Below are positions 33,260 through 42,197 of a stretch of 64,000 nucleotides of DNA, piece after piece (position 1 is the stretch's first letter; each line of letters opens with the position of its first letter). The position numbers were made by a program, and so were the translations under genes. The notes under the pieces are model-generated. The model saw only the letters and a list, made by a program, of their open reading frames with translations, had not been told where the DNA came from and searched no databases. The stretch comes from Nitrobacter vulgaris. Its GTDB lineage: Bacteria; Pseudomonadota; Alphaproteobacteria; Rhizobiales; Xanthobacteraceae. The stretch lies in contig NZ_JAVDPZ010000001.1 of NCBI RefSeq assembly GCF_031453995.1, positions 62,001-126,000 on the forward strand. The letters run 5' to 3'.

Positions 33260-36200
33260 ATGATCCAGAAAACAATCGCGGCTAACGCAGGTTTCGTTCA
33301 CCTGCATGTCCATTCGGCCTATTCGTTGTTGAAAGGCTCGATCAAGATCCAGAAACTGGCGGAGCTCGCCAGGGCGGATCACCAACCGGCATTGGCGCTC
33401 ACTGATACCGACAATATGTTCGGTGCGCTGGAATTCTCCGACAAGGTCGCGGGCCAGGGCATTCAGCCGATCATCGGCTGTGAACTGGCAGTGGATTTCG
33501 GAGATCAGGACGCCAATGCGCGGAATGCGCTTCCACCCGCCCGAATCGTCCTGCTGGCGACTCGCGAGGTCGGTTATCGTAACTTGATGAGACTGAACTC
33601 CCGGGCGTTCCTCGAAACGCCGGTGCATTACAGCCCGCACATCAGTTGGGAGTGGCTTCGGGATGAGAACGAAGGTTTGATCGCCTTGACCGGCGGGCCG
33701 GAGGGCCCTGTGGCGTTGGCGTTCACCGCCGATCATTCAGCGCTTGCGATTGCTCGCTGCGATCAACTCGCCAAGATTTTCGGCGACCGGCTCTACGTGG
33801 AGTTGCAGCGTCATGGCCTGGACAAGGAACGGCGAGTCGAAGGTGCGTTGATCGACCTCGCTTATGCGAAGGGTCTTCCGCTGGTTGCAACCAACGAGCC
33901 GTATTTTGCCAGCTCCGATGATTATGAGGCCCATGACGCCTTGCTGTGTATCGCCGGCGGTCGCCTGGTTGCGGAGACCGAACGCGAGCAATTGACTTCC
34001 GATCATCGCTTCAAAACCCGCGCGGAAATGGCTGTCCTGTTTGCCGACATCCCCGAAGCGTTGTCGTCCACGGTTGAAATCGCAGAACGTTGCGCGTTCC
34101 GGCCCATGACACGCAAGCCGATCCTTCCGAACTTTACAGTGGCCTCCGACGCCGCCGCGGCGGACGGCAAAAACGATGAAGCTGCTGAATTGCGGCGGCA
34201 GGCGGAAGAGGGGCTTGCGAAGCGGCTGGCGGTGCACGGCGTCTCGACTGGAATGATGGAGACCGACTACCACGCGCGCCTTGGTTTTGAACTCGACGTC
34301 ATCACTCGCATGAATTATGCGGGCTACTTCCTGATCGTTGCGGACTTCATCAAATACGCCAAGTCCGAGGGAATTCCAGTCGGGCCCGGACGTGGTTCCG
34401 GCGCCGGCTCATTGGTAGCCTATGCGCTCACGATCACCGATCTCGATCCGATCCGGTTCGGCCTGCTCTTCGAGCGTTTCCTCAATCCCGAACGCGTATC
34501 GATGCCGGACTTCGACATCGATTTCTGCCAGGAACGGCGCGGTGAGGTCATCGACTACGTGCAGAAGCGCTACGGTCGCGATCAGGTCGCGCAAATCATC
34601 ACCTTTGGCACGCTACAGGCGCGGGGCGTGCTGCGCGACGTCGGCCGCGTCCTGCAGATGCCTTACGGTCAGGTGGATAAGCTCACCAAGCTGGTGCCGC
34701 AAAATCCCGCAGCGCCGGTCTCGTTGAAGCAGGCGATCGAAGGGGAGCCGAAGCTTCAAGCGTTTCGCGATGAGGATCCTGTGGTAGCGCGCGCGTTCGA
34801 TATCGCCCAGCGCCTCGAGGGGCTGACACGTCACGCCTCGACCCATGCGGCGGGCATCGTGATCGGCGATCGCCCCTTGAGCGAACTCGTGCCGCTGTAT
34901 CGCGATCCAAAGTCTGACATGCCGGTGACTCAGTTCAATATGAAGTGGGTGGAGCCGGCAGGCCTCGTGAAGTTCGACTTTCTCGGCCTGAAGACGCTGA
35001 CCGTTCTTGACGTTGCGGTGAAGTTGCTAAAGCAGCGCAATATCCACGTCGATCTCGCTACACTGCCGCTCGATGATGCACCCAGCTACCAGATGCTGGC
35101 GCAAGGCGACGTGGTCGGCGTGTTTCAGGTTGAAAGCCAGGGTATGCGGCGAGCGCTGGTGGACATGCGCCCGGACCGTTTCGAGGACATCATCGCGCTG
35201 GTCGCGCTGTATCGGCCGGGGCCGATGGCGAATATTCCGACCTATTGCGCGCGCAAGCACGGCGAGGAGGAGGCGGAGTTTCTTCATCCAATGCTCGAGC
35301 CGATCCTGAAGGAAACCTTCGGCGTCATCATCTATCAGGAACAGGTCATGCAGATCGCCCAAGTTATGGCCGGCTACTCGCTCGGAGACGCCGACCTGTT
35401 GCGGCGGGCGATGGGCAAGAAAATCCGCGCGGAAATGGAAAAGCAACGCGCGATCTTCGTTGCCGGCTCCGTAAAAAGCGGCGTTCCCAAAGGCCAAGCG
35501 GAAACGATCTTTGAGCTGCTGGCGAAATTCGCTGATTACGGATTTAACAAAAGCCATGCGGCGGCCTATGCGCTCGTCTCCTATCAGACGGCGTATATGA
35601 AAGCGCATTTCCCCGTCGAATTTCTGGCGGCGTCAATGACGCTCGACATGAGCAACACCGACAAGCTTTCGGAATTTCGCGCGGAAGCCCACCGCCTGGG
35701 CATCAAGGTCGAAGCGCCGTCGGTCAACCGCTCTGGCGCGACCTTCGAGGTGAGCGAAGGCGTTATTTGTTATGCGCTGGCCGCGCTGAAAGGGGTTGGC
35801 GCACACGCGGTCGAACTGATCGTCGAAGCCCGCAAGAACGGCTTTTTCACCTCGCTGGCCGATTTCGCCGCCAGGGTGCCGCCACGCGCCATCAACAAGC
35901 GCGTGATCGAAAGCCTCGCAGCCGCCGGAGCGTTCGATGCGCTCGAGCCCAACCGCGCCCGCGTGTTCGCCGGCGCCGAGGCGATCCTGGCCGCGTGCCA
36001 GCGCAGTCACGAGGCAACGATACTCGGTCAGAATGATATGTTCGGCGGCATGGCGGACGCGCCCGACATCATGCTGCCTCGGGCGGAGGCTTGGCTGCCT
36101 GCTGATCGGCTGAGGCGCGAATATGAGGCGGTTGGATTTTTCCTCTCGGGACATCCGCTCGACGACTATGCGACAGCGCTAAAGCGGTTGCGCGTCCAGT

Positions 36201-36766
36201 CCTGGATCGAATTTTCCCGCGCGGTGAAGGCTGGTGCGACCGCCGGCAAGGTGGCCGCGACGGTGCTTTCGCGGACGGAGCGGCGAACCAAGACCGGTAA
36301 TAAGATGGGCATCATCGGCCTGTCCGATCCGACCGGCCATTTCGAGGCGGTGCTGTTTTCAGAAGGTCTGGCGCTATTTCGGGACGTACTTGAGCCGGGA
36401 GCAGCAGTGCTGTTGCAACTCGACGCGGAGTTGCAGGGAGAGGATGTGCGGGCGCGGGTGTCCCGTGCCGAGCCGCTCGACGATGCCGCGGCCAAGACAC
36501 AGAAGGGGCTGCGGATTTTCCTGCGCGATTCCAAGCCGCTCGAGTCGATCGAAAAGCGTCTCCTGGCAAACGAAAGCGGTGACCCGGCCGGGGCCGCCGG
36601 AGTTTCAGCGTCAAGGCAAGCCGGCGACGGTGACGTCTCGCTGGTGATGTTGCTGGACCTTGAAACGGAGGTGGAGATAAAGCTTCCGGGCCGCTTTCGG
36701 GTTTCGCCTCAGATCGCGGGCGCGATCAAGGCGGTGTCGGGGGTCGTGGACGTTCAGGCCGTCTGA
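33260..36766 (+). CDS. dnaE: DNA polymerase III subunit alpha
   Basis: Replicative polymerase of 1168 residues (DnaE1 type). The PHP domain begins FVHLHVHSAYSLLKG; the catalytic aspartates are D419 and D421 in MPDFDIDF and D573 in VKFDFLGLKTL; the helix-hairpin and OB-fold domains follow, and the beta-clamp motif QNDMF is at 924-928. ATG 33260 (MIQKTIAANAGF) is preferred to a TTG four codons upstream. It lies downstream of the SOS promoter and peptide gene with no obvious terminator between, so part of its transcription may be damage-linked. Housekeeping DnaE1 rather than DnaE2: no imuA/imuB nearby and a clamp motif is present. Confidence 0.96.
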   Translation: MIQKTIAANAGFVHLHVHSAYSLLKGSIKIQKLAELARADHQPALALTDTDNMFGALEFSDKVAGQGIQPIIGCELAVDFGDQDANARNALPPARIVLLATREVGYRNLMRLNSRAFLETPVHYSPHISWEWLRDENEGLIALTGGPEGPVALAFTADHSALAIARCDQLAKIFGDRLYVELQRHGLDKERRVEGALIDLAYAKGLPLVATNEPYFASSDDYEAHDALLCIAGGRLVAETEREQLTSDHRFKTRAEMAVLFADIPEALSSTVEIAERCAFRPMTRKPILPNFTVASDAAAADGKNDEAAELRRQAEEGLAKRLAVHGVSTGMMETDYHARLGFELDVITRMNYAGYFLIVADFIKYAKSEGIPVGPGRGSGAGSLVAYALTITDLDPIRFGLLFERFLNPERVSMPDFDIDFCQERRGEVIDYVQKRYGRDQVAQIITFGTLQARGVLRDVGRVLQMPYGQVDKLTKLVPQNPAAPVSLKQAIEGEPKLQAFRDEDPVVARAFDIAQRLEGLTRHASTHAAGIVIGDRPLSELVPLYRDPKSDMPVTQFNMKWVEPAGLVKFDFLGLKTLTVLDVAVKLLKQRNIHVDLATLPLDDAPSYQMLAQGDVVGVFQVESQGMRRALVDMRPDRFEDIIALVALYRPGPMANIPTYCARKHGEEEAEFLHPMLEPILKETFGVIIYQEQVMQIAQVMAGYSLGDADLLRRAMGKKIRAEMEKQRAIFVAGSVKSGVPKGQAETIFELLAKFADYGFNKSHAAAYALVSYQTAYMKAHFPVEFLAASMTLDMSNTDKLSEFRAEAHRLGIKVEAPSVNRSGATFEVSEGVICYALAALKGVGAHAVELIVEARKNGFFTSLADFAARVPPRAINKRVIESLAAAGAFDALEPNRARVFAGAEAILAACQRSHEATILGQNDMFGGMADAPDIMLPRAEAWLPADRLRREYEAVGFFLSGHPLDDYATALKRLRVQSWIEFSRAVKAGATAGKVAATVLSRTERRTKTGNKMGIIGLSDPTGHFEAVLFSEGLALFRDVLEPGAAVLLQLDAELQGEDVRARVSRAEPLDDAAAKTQKGLRIFLRDSKPLESIEKRLLANESGDPAGAAGVSASRQAGDGDVSLVMLLDLETEVEIKLPGRFRVSPQIAGAIKAVSGVVDVQAV

Positions 36767-36803
36767 CCGGCCCGGGCAGCGCAGGCGGCGGGGTCGGATT
36801 GCC

Positions 36804-36832
36804 TTGCGTATAGCGGGTACCCTCGCTATACA
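36804..36832 (+). promoter_or_regulatory. Promoter of rpsB
   Basis: TTGCGT (36804-36809), a 17-base spacer and TATACA (36827-36832) form the best sigma-70 type match in the dnaE-rpsB gap. The start point would be near 36839, giving a leader of about 118 bases. The elements overlap an inverted repeat TATAGCG/CGCTATA (36809-36830). Confidence 0.65.
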
Positions 36833-36860
36833 GGCCGCATCTCACACGGAAACATGGCCT

Positions 36861-36898
36861 AAAAAGCCGTCCGGTGGCTGCCGGACCGCATTCCTTTT
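36861..36898 (+). promoter_or_regulatory. Hairpin in the rpsB leader
   Basis: GTCCGG-TGGCTG-CCGGAC (36869-36886) forms a 6-bp GC stem; flanking AAAAG and CTTTT can extend it, and a short T-run follows. With the promoter at 36804 it would lie in the S2 messenger leader, where it could act in attenuation or S2 autoregulation. If the transcript comes from dnaE, it may be that gene's terminator instead. Confidence 0.5.
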
Positions 36899-36956
36899 GG
36901 TTTGACGGTTCGGTCTGCTCACACGTTTCCGGAGGAACCAACCGGAGAATTTTACC

Positions 36957-37955
36957 ATGGCGCTACCTGAATTCACCATGCGTCAGCTGCTTGAGGCTGG
37001 CGTTCATTTCGGTCACCAATCGCACCGCTGGAATCCGAAGATGGCGGAGTACATTTTCGGTGCGCGTAACAACATCCATATCATCGACCTCGCGCAGACC
37101 GTGCCGTTGCTGCACCGTGCGTTGCAGGCCGTCAGCGATACCGTTGCCAAGGGCGGCCGCATCCTGTTCGTCGGCACCAAGCGGCAGGCGCAGGACGGCG
37201 TCGCCGAGTCGGCGAAGCGCTCGGCGCAGTATTTCGTCAATTCGCGATGGCTGGGCGGCACGCTGACCAATTGGAAAACGATCTCCGGTTCGATCAAGCG
37301 GTTGCGCCATCTCGACGAGGTGCTCAATTCCGGCGATGCCAATGCCTACACCAAGAAGGAGCGGCTGACGCTGCAGCGCGAGCGCGACAAGCTCGATCGT
37401 TCGCTCGGCGGTATCAAGGACATGGGCGGTCTCCCCGATTTGATCTTCGTGATCGATACCAACAAGGAAGACATCGCGATCCAGGAAGCCCAGCGGCTGA
37501 ACATTCCGGTCGCGGCGATCGTGGACACCAACTGCGATCCGAAAGGCATCACATATATCGTGCCCGGTAACGACGATGCGGGCCGCGCCATCAGCCTGTA
37601 TTGCGACCTCATTGCCCGTGCGGCGATCGACGGCATTTCGCGGGCTCAGGGTGATTCCGGCATCGACGTCGGCGCCTCGGTTGCGCCGGTGCAGGAACAG
37701 CTTCCGGATGCCGCGCAGCCTGCCGGCTTCCAGGGGCTCGCCGGGCCGCGAGGCGTCGCCGACGATCTCAAGAAGCTCACGGGCGTGTCAGGGGCGATAG
37801 AGAAAAAATTCAACGATCTCGGCATCTTTCACTATTGGCAGCTTGCCGAGCTCGATCACGATACCGCGCACAGGATTGGCGAAGAAGTTGGCCTTCCAAG
37901 CCGGGCCGACGGCTGGGTTGCCCAGGCTAAGGCAATGACCGCCGAGGCCGAATAA
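36957..37955 (+). CDS. rpsB: 30S ribosomal protein S2
   Basis: Small-subunit protein of 332 residues. The S2 core (FTMRQLLEAGVHFGHQSHRWNPKM, RILFVGTKRQAQ, DTNCDPKGITYIVPGNDDA) is followed from about residue 245 by an extension with a helix-hairpin-type fold (DDLKKLTGVSGAIEKKFNDLG, GLPSRADGWVAQAKA), which is the usual alphaproteobacterial form and about 90 residues longer than E. coli S2. A GGAGG site and leader precede it. First gene of the rpsB-tsf-pyrH-frr group. Confidence 0.97.
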   Translation: MALPEFTMRQLLEAGVHFGHQSHRWNPKMAEYIFGARNNIHIIDLAQTVPLLHRALQAVSDTVAKGGRILFVGTKRQAQDGVAESAKRSAQYFVNSRWLGGTLTNWKTISGSIKRLRHLDEVLNSGDANAYTKKERLTLQRERDKLDRSLGGIKDMGGLPDLIFVIDTNKEDIAIQEAQRLNIPVAAIVDTNCDPKGITYIVPGNDDAGRAISLYCDLIARAAIDGISRAQGDSGIDVGASVAPVQEQLPDAAQPAGFQGLAGPRGVADDLKKLTGVSGAIEKKFNDLGIFHYWQLAELDHDTAHRIGEEVGLPSRADGWVAQAKAMTAEAE

Positions 37956-38081
37956 CGTGACGCGCGGGCGGTGTTGCGGCCGGCCGCTTCACACCTGATT
38001 TTCTGACTTGATCCCTGAATAGAGGTGGCGGGGGCAGTAAGCCGTCCCGCAATCTCCCGACAGGCAAAGGACATTACAGCA

Positions 38082-39005
38082 ATGGCGACAATCACCGCGG
38101 CGATGGTCAAGGAGCTGCGCGAAACCACTGGCGTCGGCATGATGGATTGCAAGCAGGCGTTGACCGAAAACAACGGTGACATGCAGGCTGCGATTGACTG
38201 GCTGCGCAAGAAGGGACTTTCCAAGGCTGCCAAAAAGGCGGGGCGTGTGGCAGCCGAGGGCCTGATCGGCGTCGTTACCAGCGGCAACAAGGGTGTCGTC
38301 GTTGAAGTCAATTCGGAAACCGACTTCGTTGCGCGCAATGAGCAGTTTCAAGGATTGGTCAAAATGGTGGCGCAGGTCGCCCTTAGCGTCGGTGCCAATG
38401 TCGAGGTGATCAAGGCCGCCAAGGTTGGTAGCGCCACCGTGGAGACGGCGATCTCGGATGCCATCGCTACCATCGGTGAGAACATGACGTTGCGTCGCGC
38501 GGATTCGCTGGAGGTCGCCAAGGGGGTCGTCGCGAGCTATGTCCACAATGCCGTGATCGACGGTGCAGGCAAATTGGGGGTGATCGTCGCTCTTGAGTCC
38601 GCCGGTAATGCCGACGAGCTCGCAGCGCTTGGCCGCCAGATTGCGATGCATGTCGCGTCCACGAATCCGCTGGCCATCGATCCCGCGGGAGTCGACCCGG
38701 ATGTCGTCACACGTGAGAAGGACGTCCTCGCTGACAAGTTTCGGCAACAAGGCAAGCCGGAAGCGATGATCGAGAAGATCACCGAGTCCGGCCTGAAGAC
38801 CTTTTTCAAGGAACAGACGCTGCTGGAACAGCCGTTTATCTTCGACGACAAGAAGAGTGTTGGCCAGGCGCTTAAGGAAGCCGAGGGCAGGGTTGGGGCG
38901 CCTGTGAAGATTACAGGCTTTGTGCGCTATGCTCTCGGCGAAGGAATCGAGAAAGCCGATTCCGATTTTGCGGCCGAGGTTGCTGCGGCGGCCGGACAGG
39001 GCTGA
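38082..39005 (+). CDS. tsf: Elongation factor Ts
   Basis: Nucleotide-exchange factor for EF-Tu, 307 residues. The signature is VKELRETTGVGMMDCKQALTE with KKGLSKAAKKAGR-like basic stretch and VVEVNSETDFVARNEQF. ATG 38082 is the family start (MATITAAMVKEL). The 126-base gap after rpsB includes a 12-base palindrome GCGGCCGGCCGC (37976-37987), which may separate expression of S2 and EF-Ts. Confidence 0.97.
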   Translation: MATITAAMVKELRETTGVGMMDCKQALTENNGDMQAAIDWLRKKGLSKAAKKAGRVAAEGLIGVVTSGNKGVVVEVNSETDFVARNEQFQGLVKMVAQVALSVGANVEVIKAAKVGSATVETAISDAIATIGENMTLRRADSLEVAKGVVASYVHNAVIDGAGKLGVIVALESAGNADELAALGRQIAMHVASTNPLAIDPAGVDPDVVTREKDVLADKFRQQGKPEAMIEKITESGLKTFFKEQTLLEQPFIFDDKKSVGQALKEAEGRVGAPVKITGFVRYALGEGIEKADSDFAAEVAAAAGQG

Positions 39006-39054
39006 CGCCGGATCTGAGGCGGGACAGTCTGACTCGCGACGGAGCTAACGCATC

Positions 39055-39771
39055 ATGGATCAGCCGGCCTACCGTCGTGTTGTCGTGAAGCTGTCGGGGG
39101 AATATCTGGCGGGTTCGCAATCTTTCGGCATCGATCAGCCCACCATCGATCGTATTGCCGGCGATCTGACCGCGGCCCGCGCGCTGGGAGCTGAAATCGC
39201 GGTCGTTGTCGGCGGAGGAAATATATTCCGGGGCGTCGAGGTATCGTCCCGCGGCGTCTCGCGTCCGACCGGCGATACGATGGGAATGCTTGCAACCGTC
39301 ATGAACTGCCTTGCGCTCGAGGCCGCCCTCGAACGCCGCGGGCAGTCGGCGCGCGCCCTCTCTTCGTTTGTAATGCCCGAAGTCTGTGAGCTCTTCACCC
39401 GCCGTGCGGCGCACAAATATCTTGCAGAGAACCGAATTGTTCTGCTCGCGGGCGGAACCGGAAATCCTTATTTCACGACCGATACGACGGCGGTGCTTCG
39501 TGCCGCCGAGATCGGTGCGCAAGCCGTGCTCAAGGCGACCAACGTGGATGGCGTATATAGTGCCGATCCGAAGAAGGACCCGTCGGCGAAACGGTTCGAA
39601 CGGTTAAGTCACTCGCAGGCGCTCGAAGGCGGCTATAAGGTCATGGATGCGACGGCTTTCGCGCTTGCTCGCGAGACGTCACTGCCTATCATTGTGTTCT
39701 CGATCGCCGAACCGGACTCTATCGGCGCCATCCTGAGGGGGACCGGCCGCGGGACGATCGTCGCAAGTTGA
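39055..39771 (+). CDS. pyrH: Uridylate kinase
   Basis: Phosphorylates UMP to UDP. The 238 residues show the amino-acid-kinase fold: RVVVKLSGEYLAG at the ATP site, VVVGGGNIFRG, RPTGDTMGMLATVMN for UMP binding, GGTGNPYFTTDT and KATNVDGVYSADPKK. The order tsf-pyrH-frr is typical. It provides UDP for nucleotide-sugar and lipid precursors made by the downstream cluster. Hexameric and feedback-controlled in other bacteria. Confidence 0.97.
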   Translation: MDQPAYRRVVVKLSGEYLAGSQSFGIDQPTIDRIAGDLTAARALGAEIAVVVGGGNIFRGVEVSSRGVSRPTGDTMGMLATVMNCLALEAALERRGQSARALSSFVMPEVCELFTRRAAHKYLAENRIVLLAGGTGNPYFTTDTTAVLRAAEIGAQAVLKATNVDGVYSADPKKDPSAKRFERLSHSQALEGGYKVMDATAFALARETSLPIIVFSIAEPDSIGAILRGTGRGTIVAS

Positions 39772-39822
39772 TCCGTGGCGTCGGATCGGATGTAGTTCAG
39801 GCAAGTTCCAGATGGAGGGCAC

Positions 39823-40386
39823 ATGGCGTCGGAAAACTTCGATATCGGCGACTTGAAGCGGCGAATGCAGGGAGCGATACAGTCCCTCAAGCATGAACTG
39901 GGGGGCTTGCGGACCGGTCGGGCGTCGCCGTCAATGCTCGACCCGGTGCAAGTCGATGCCTATGGCAGCCACATGCCGTTGAATCAGGTTGCAACGATCA
40001 GTGTCCCCGAGCCGCGCCTGCTGTCGGTACAGGTATGGGACAGATCGATGGTGAAGGCTGTCGAGAAGGCGATCGTCGATTCTAACCTCGGACTGAGCCC
40101 GGCTACCGAGGGACAGGTATTGCGACTGCGTATCCCCGAACTTAACGAAGAGCGGCGCAAGGAATTGGTAAAGGTCGCGCACAAATATGCGGAGGCGGCC
40201 AAGGTGGCGGCTCGTCATGTGCGTCGCGACGGCTTGGATACGCTCAAGAAGCTCGAAAAGAATCACGAGATTTCCGAGGACGACGAGAAACGCCTGGCGA
40301 ACGATGTTCAGAAGGCTACGGACGGCGTAATCTCCGAAATCGATCAGTTGCTGGCGGGCAAGGAAAAGGAAATCCTTACCGTTTAG
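39823..40386 (+). CDS. frr: Ribosome recycling factor
   Basis: Splits post-termination ribosomes with EF-G. At 187 residues it is the standard length, with the three-helix bundle pattern: LGGLRTGRASPSMLDPVQVDAYG, QVWDRSMVKAVEKAI, LRIPELNEERRKELVKVAHKYAE and RHVRRDGLDTLKKLEK. It follows pyrH by 51 bases and precedes uppS by 18. Confidence 0.97.
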   Translation: MASENFDIGDLKRRMQGAIQSLKHELGGLRTGRASPSMLDPVQVDAYGSHMPLNQVATISVPEPRLLSVQVWDRSMVKAVEKAIVDSNLGLSPATEGQVLRLRIPELNEERRKELVKVAHKYAEAAKVAARHVRRDGLDTLKKLEKNHEISEDDEKRLANDVQKATDGVISEIDQLLAGKEKEILTV

Positions 40387-40404
40387 CAGGATTGGACTGG
40401 CCTG

Positions 40405-41163
40405 ATGTCGAATGCTGTTGCGCCTGCAATCGAGGGATCGGACCAATCCGATACACCGTTGCACGTTGCGATCATCATGGATGGCAACGGCCGATGGGCG
40501 GCCGCTCGAGGACTGCCGCGCGCGGAGGGTCATCGCCGCGGCGTCGAGGCGTTGAGGCGCGTGGTCCGTGCTGCAAGCGAATTGAACATCCTTTATCTGA
40601 CCATTTTTTCATTCAGTTCCGAGAACTGGTCGCGGCCTCCGAGCGAGATCGGCGATCTCTTCGGCTTGCTGCGAAGGTTCGTCCGTAATGATCTGGCAAC
40701 GCTGCACCGCGACGGAGTGCGGGTGCGAGTTATCGGCGAGCGTGCCGGGTTGGAGCCGGATATCTGCGCGCTGCTGACAGAGGCCGAGGACCTGACGAAG
40801 AACAACAACCGGCTTAATCTTGTCGTTGCATTCAACTATGGCTCGCGACAGGAAATCGCAAAGGCTGCCCAGCGCCTTGCTCGTGAAGTCGCTGACGGCA
40901 AGCGCGACCCGGCCACGGTCGATGCCGATACGCTGGGTCGATATCTCGACGCGCCGGACATTCCCGATCCTGACTTGATCATTCGCACAAGCGGCGAGCA
41001 GCGGCTGTCGAATTTCCTGATGTGGCAAGCGGCTTACAGTGAGTTTGTATTCGTCCCGATTCACTGGCCGGATTTCGACAGAACGGCGCTCGAAGGCGCG
41101 ATCGCCGAATATGCCAGACGCGAACGACGCTTCGGCGGGCTGGCTGCGAAAGCCGGATCGTGA
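40405..41163 (+). CDS. uppS: Isoprenyl transferase (undecaprenyl-PP synthase)
   Basis: Makes the C55 lipid carrier for peptidoglycan and O-antigen. The 252 residues show HVAIIMDGNGRWAAARGLPR (catalytic Asp), GHRRGVEALRRVV, FSSENWSRP, and the C-terminal DLIIRTSGEQRLSNFLMWQAAYSEFVF. It is part of the frr-uppS-cdsA-dxr-rseP-bamA order found in many proteobacteria. A full copy of repeat family A follows directly. Confidence 0.97.
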   Translation: MSNAVAPAIEGSDQSDTPLHVAIIMDGNGRWAAARGLPRAEGHRRGVEALRRVVRAASELNILYLTIFSFSSENWSRPPSEIGDLFGLLRRFVRNDLATLHRDGVRVRVIGERAGLEPDICALLTEAEDLTKNNNRLNLVVAFNYGSRQEIAKAAQRLAREVADGKRDPATVDADTLGRYLDAPDIPDPDLIIRTSGEQRLSNFLMWQAAYSEFVFVPIHWPDFDRTALEGAIAEYARRERRFGGLAAKAGS

Positions 41164-41264
41164 TCATAGCTTTTCGAACGAAGTGGTTATCGGTCGCGTG
41201 AAGAAGCGCGCCAATCAAAATCATAGAGTCTGCATCATCCATCAGAAGCGGAAAGATTCTAGAC
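41164..41264 (-). repeat. Dispersed intergenic repeat, full copy (family A, reverse)
   Basis: Reading from 41166, TTTTCGAACGAAGTGG, CGGTCGCGTGAAGAAG, CAATCAAAATCATAGAG and ATCAGAAGCGGAAAGATTCTA match the reverse complement of the full copy at 21147-21251 throughout. The hairpin half is worn. It fills the gap between uppS and cdsA and would be transcribed if these are one operon. Confidence 0.85.
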
Positions 41265-41351
41265 TATAAGATGTTAGTTTGCCTTTGATTCCGAAGTTCG
41301 TATCAAAGGTTGCTAGCTAAGGACATTCGAACTTGGACTCGGGACATTAGT

Positions 41352-42194
41352 GTGAATCAGGATCAACTCGCGCCGGTTGCCGCAAGCGGATCGCGAAATC
41401 TCCGGACGCGTATCATTGCGGCATTGGTGCTTGCGCCAGCTGCGATTGCGATCGCATGGGCTGGCGGACCGCTATGGATAGGTCTTGTGACCCTCGCGGC
41501 CATCGGCATGTACGTCGAATGGCTGACGATCGTCGGCACCGCGCAGGAAAGGCGGACGGTTGTCGCAGGGATCGCAGCCCTCGTTGTCTCCAGCCTGTGC
41601 CTGGCGCTCGGATACGACGCGGTTTCGCTGGTTGTTCTCCTGATCGGCGCCGCGGTGGTCGCAGCGATGTCGCAACAGTTGCGGCTCTGGTCAGTCGGTG
41701 GATTCTGTTATGCGGCGGCTGCCGCATTCGCGGCGGTTCAGGTTCGCCTCGACGGCGAATACCGATTTGTCGCGTTGATGTTTGTGCTCCTGGTGGTGTG
41801 GGTGACGGACATCGGGGGATACTTCGCGGGCCGCGGAATCGGCGGACCCAAATTGTGGCCTCGCGTCAGTCCGAAGAAGACATGGGCGGGTGCGGCAGGC
41901 GGTTTCGTCGCGAGCCTTGCAGTTGCCGCCGGATTTTCGGCTTTTGGTTTTGGAAATCTGACGTCTTTGCTTTTCCTTGGGGCGGTTCTGTCAATCGTGT
42001 CGCAATCGGGCGATTTGTTTGAATCCGCGGTCAAAAGGCGATTCGGAGTCAAGGATTCCAGTCAGATCATTCCCGGTCACGGCGGCTTGCTCGATCGTCT
42101 CGACGGCTTTGTTGCGGCGATCGTGTTCGCCATGTTTTTCGGATTTCTGCTTGGCGATGCCAATGGCATCGGTCACGCTCTTATGGGTTGGTGA
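41352..42194 (+). CDS. cdsA: Phosphatidate cytidylyltransferase
   Basis: Makes CDP-diacylglycerol for phospholipid synthesis. The 280 residues have about eight spans and the full CdsA signature near the C-terminus: SAVKRRFGVKDSSQIIPGHG then GLLDRLDG. GTG at 41352 (first residues VNQDQLAPVAA) with CGGGA about ten bases upstream gives a normal soluble lead; a TTG at 41310 would add 14 residues from the repeat border. It ends three bases before dxr. Confidence 0.94.
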   Translation: MNQDQLAPVAASGSRNLRTRIIAALVLAPAAIAIAWAGGPLWIGLVTLAAIGMYVEWLTIVGTAQERRTVVAGIAALVVSSLCLALGYDAVSLVVLLIGAAVVAAMSQQLRLWSVGGFCYAAAAAFAAVQVRLDGEYRFVALMFVLLVVWVTDIGGYFAGRGIGGPKLWPRVSPKKTWAGAAGGFVASLAVAAGFSAFGFGNLTSLLFLGAVLSIVSQSGDLFESAVKRRFGVKDSSQIIPGHGGLLDRLDGFVAAIVFAMFFGFLLGDANGIGHALMGW

Positions 42195-42197
42195 GGT

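Noticed and set aside
33031..33285. 84-codon frame overlapping the SOS peptide gene in another frame
   Set aside because: Begins with an Arg/Trp-rich stretch typical of a shifted reading frame, has no ribosome site, and overlaps the better supported 33-codon frame.
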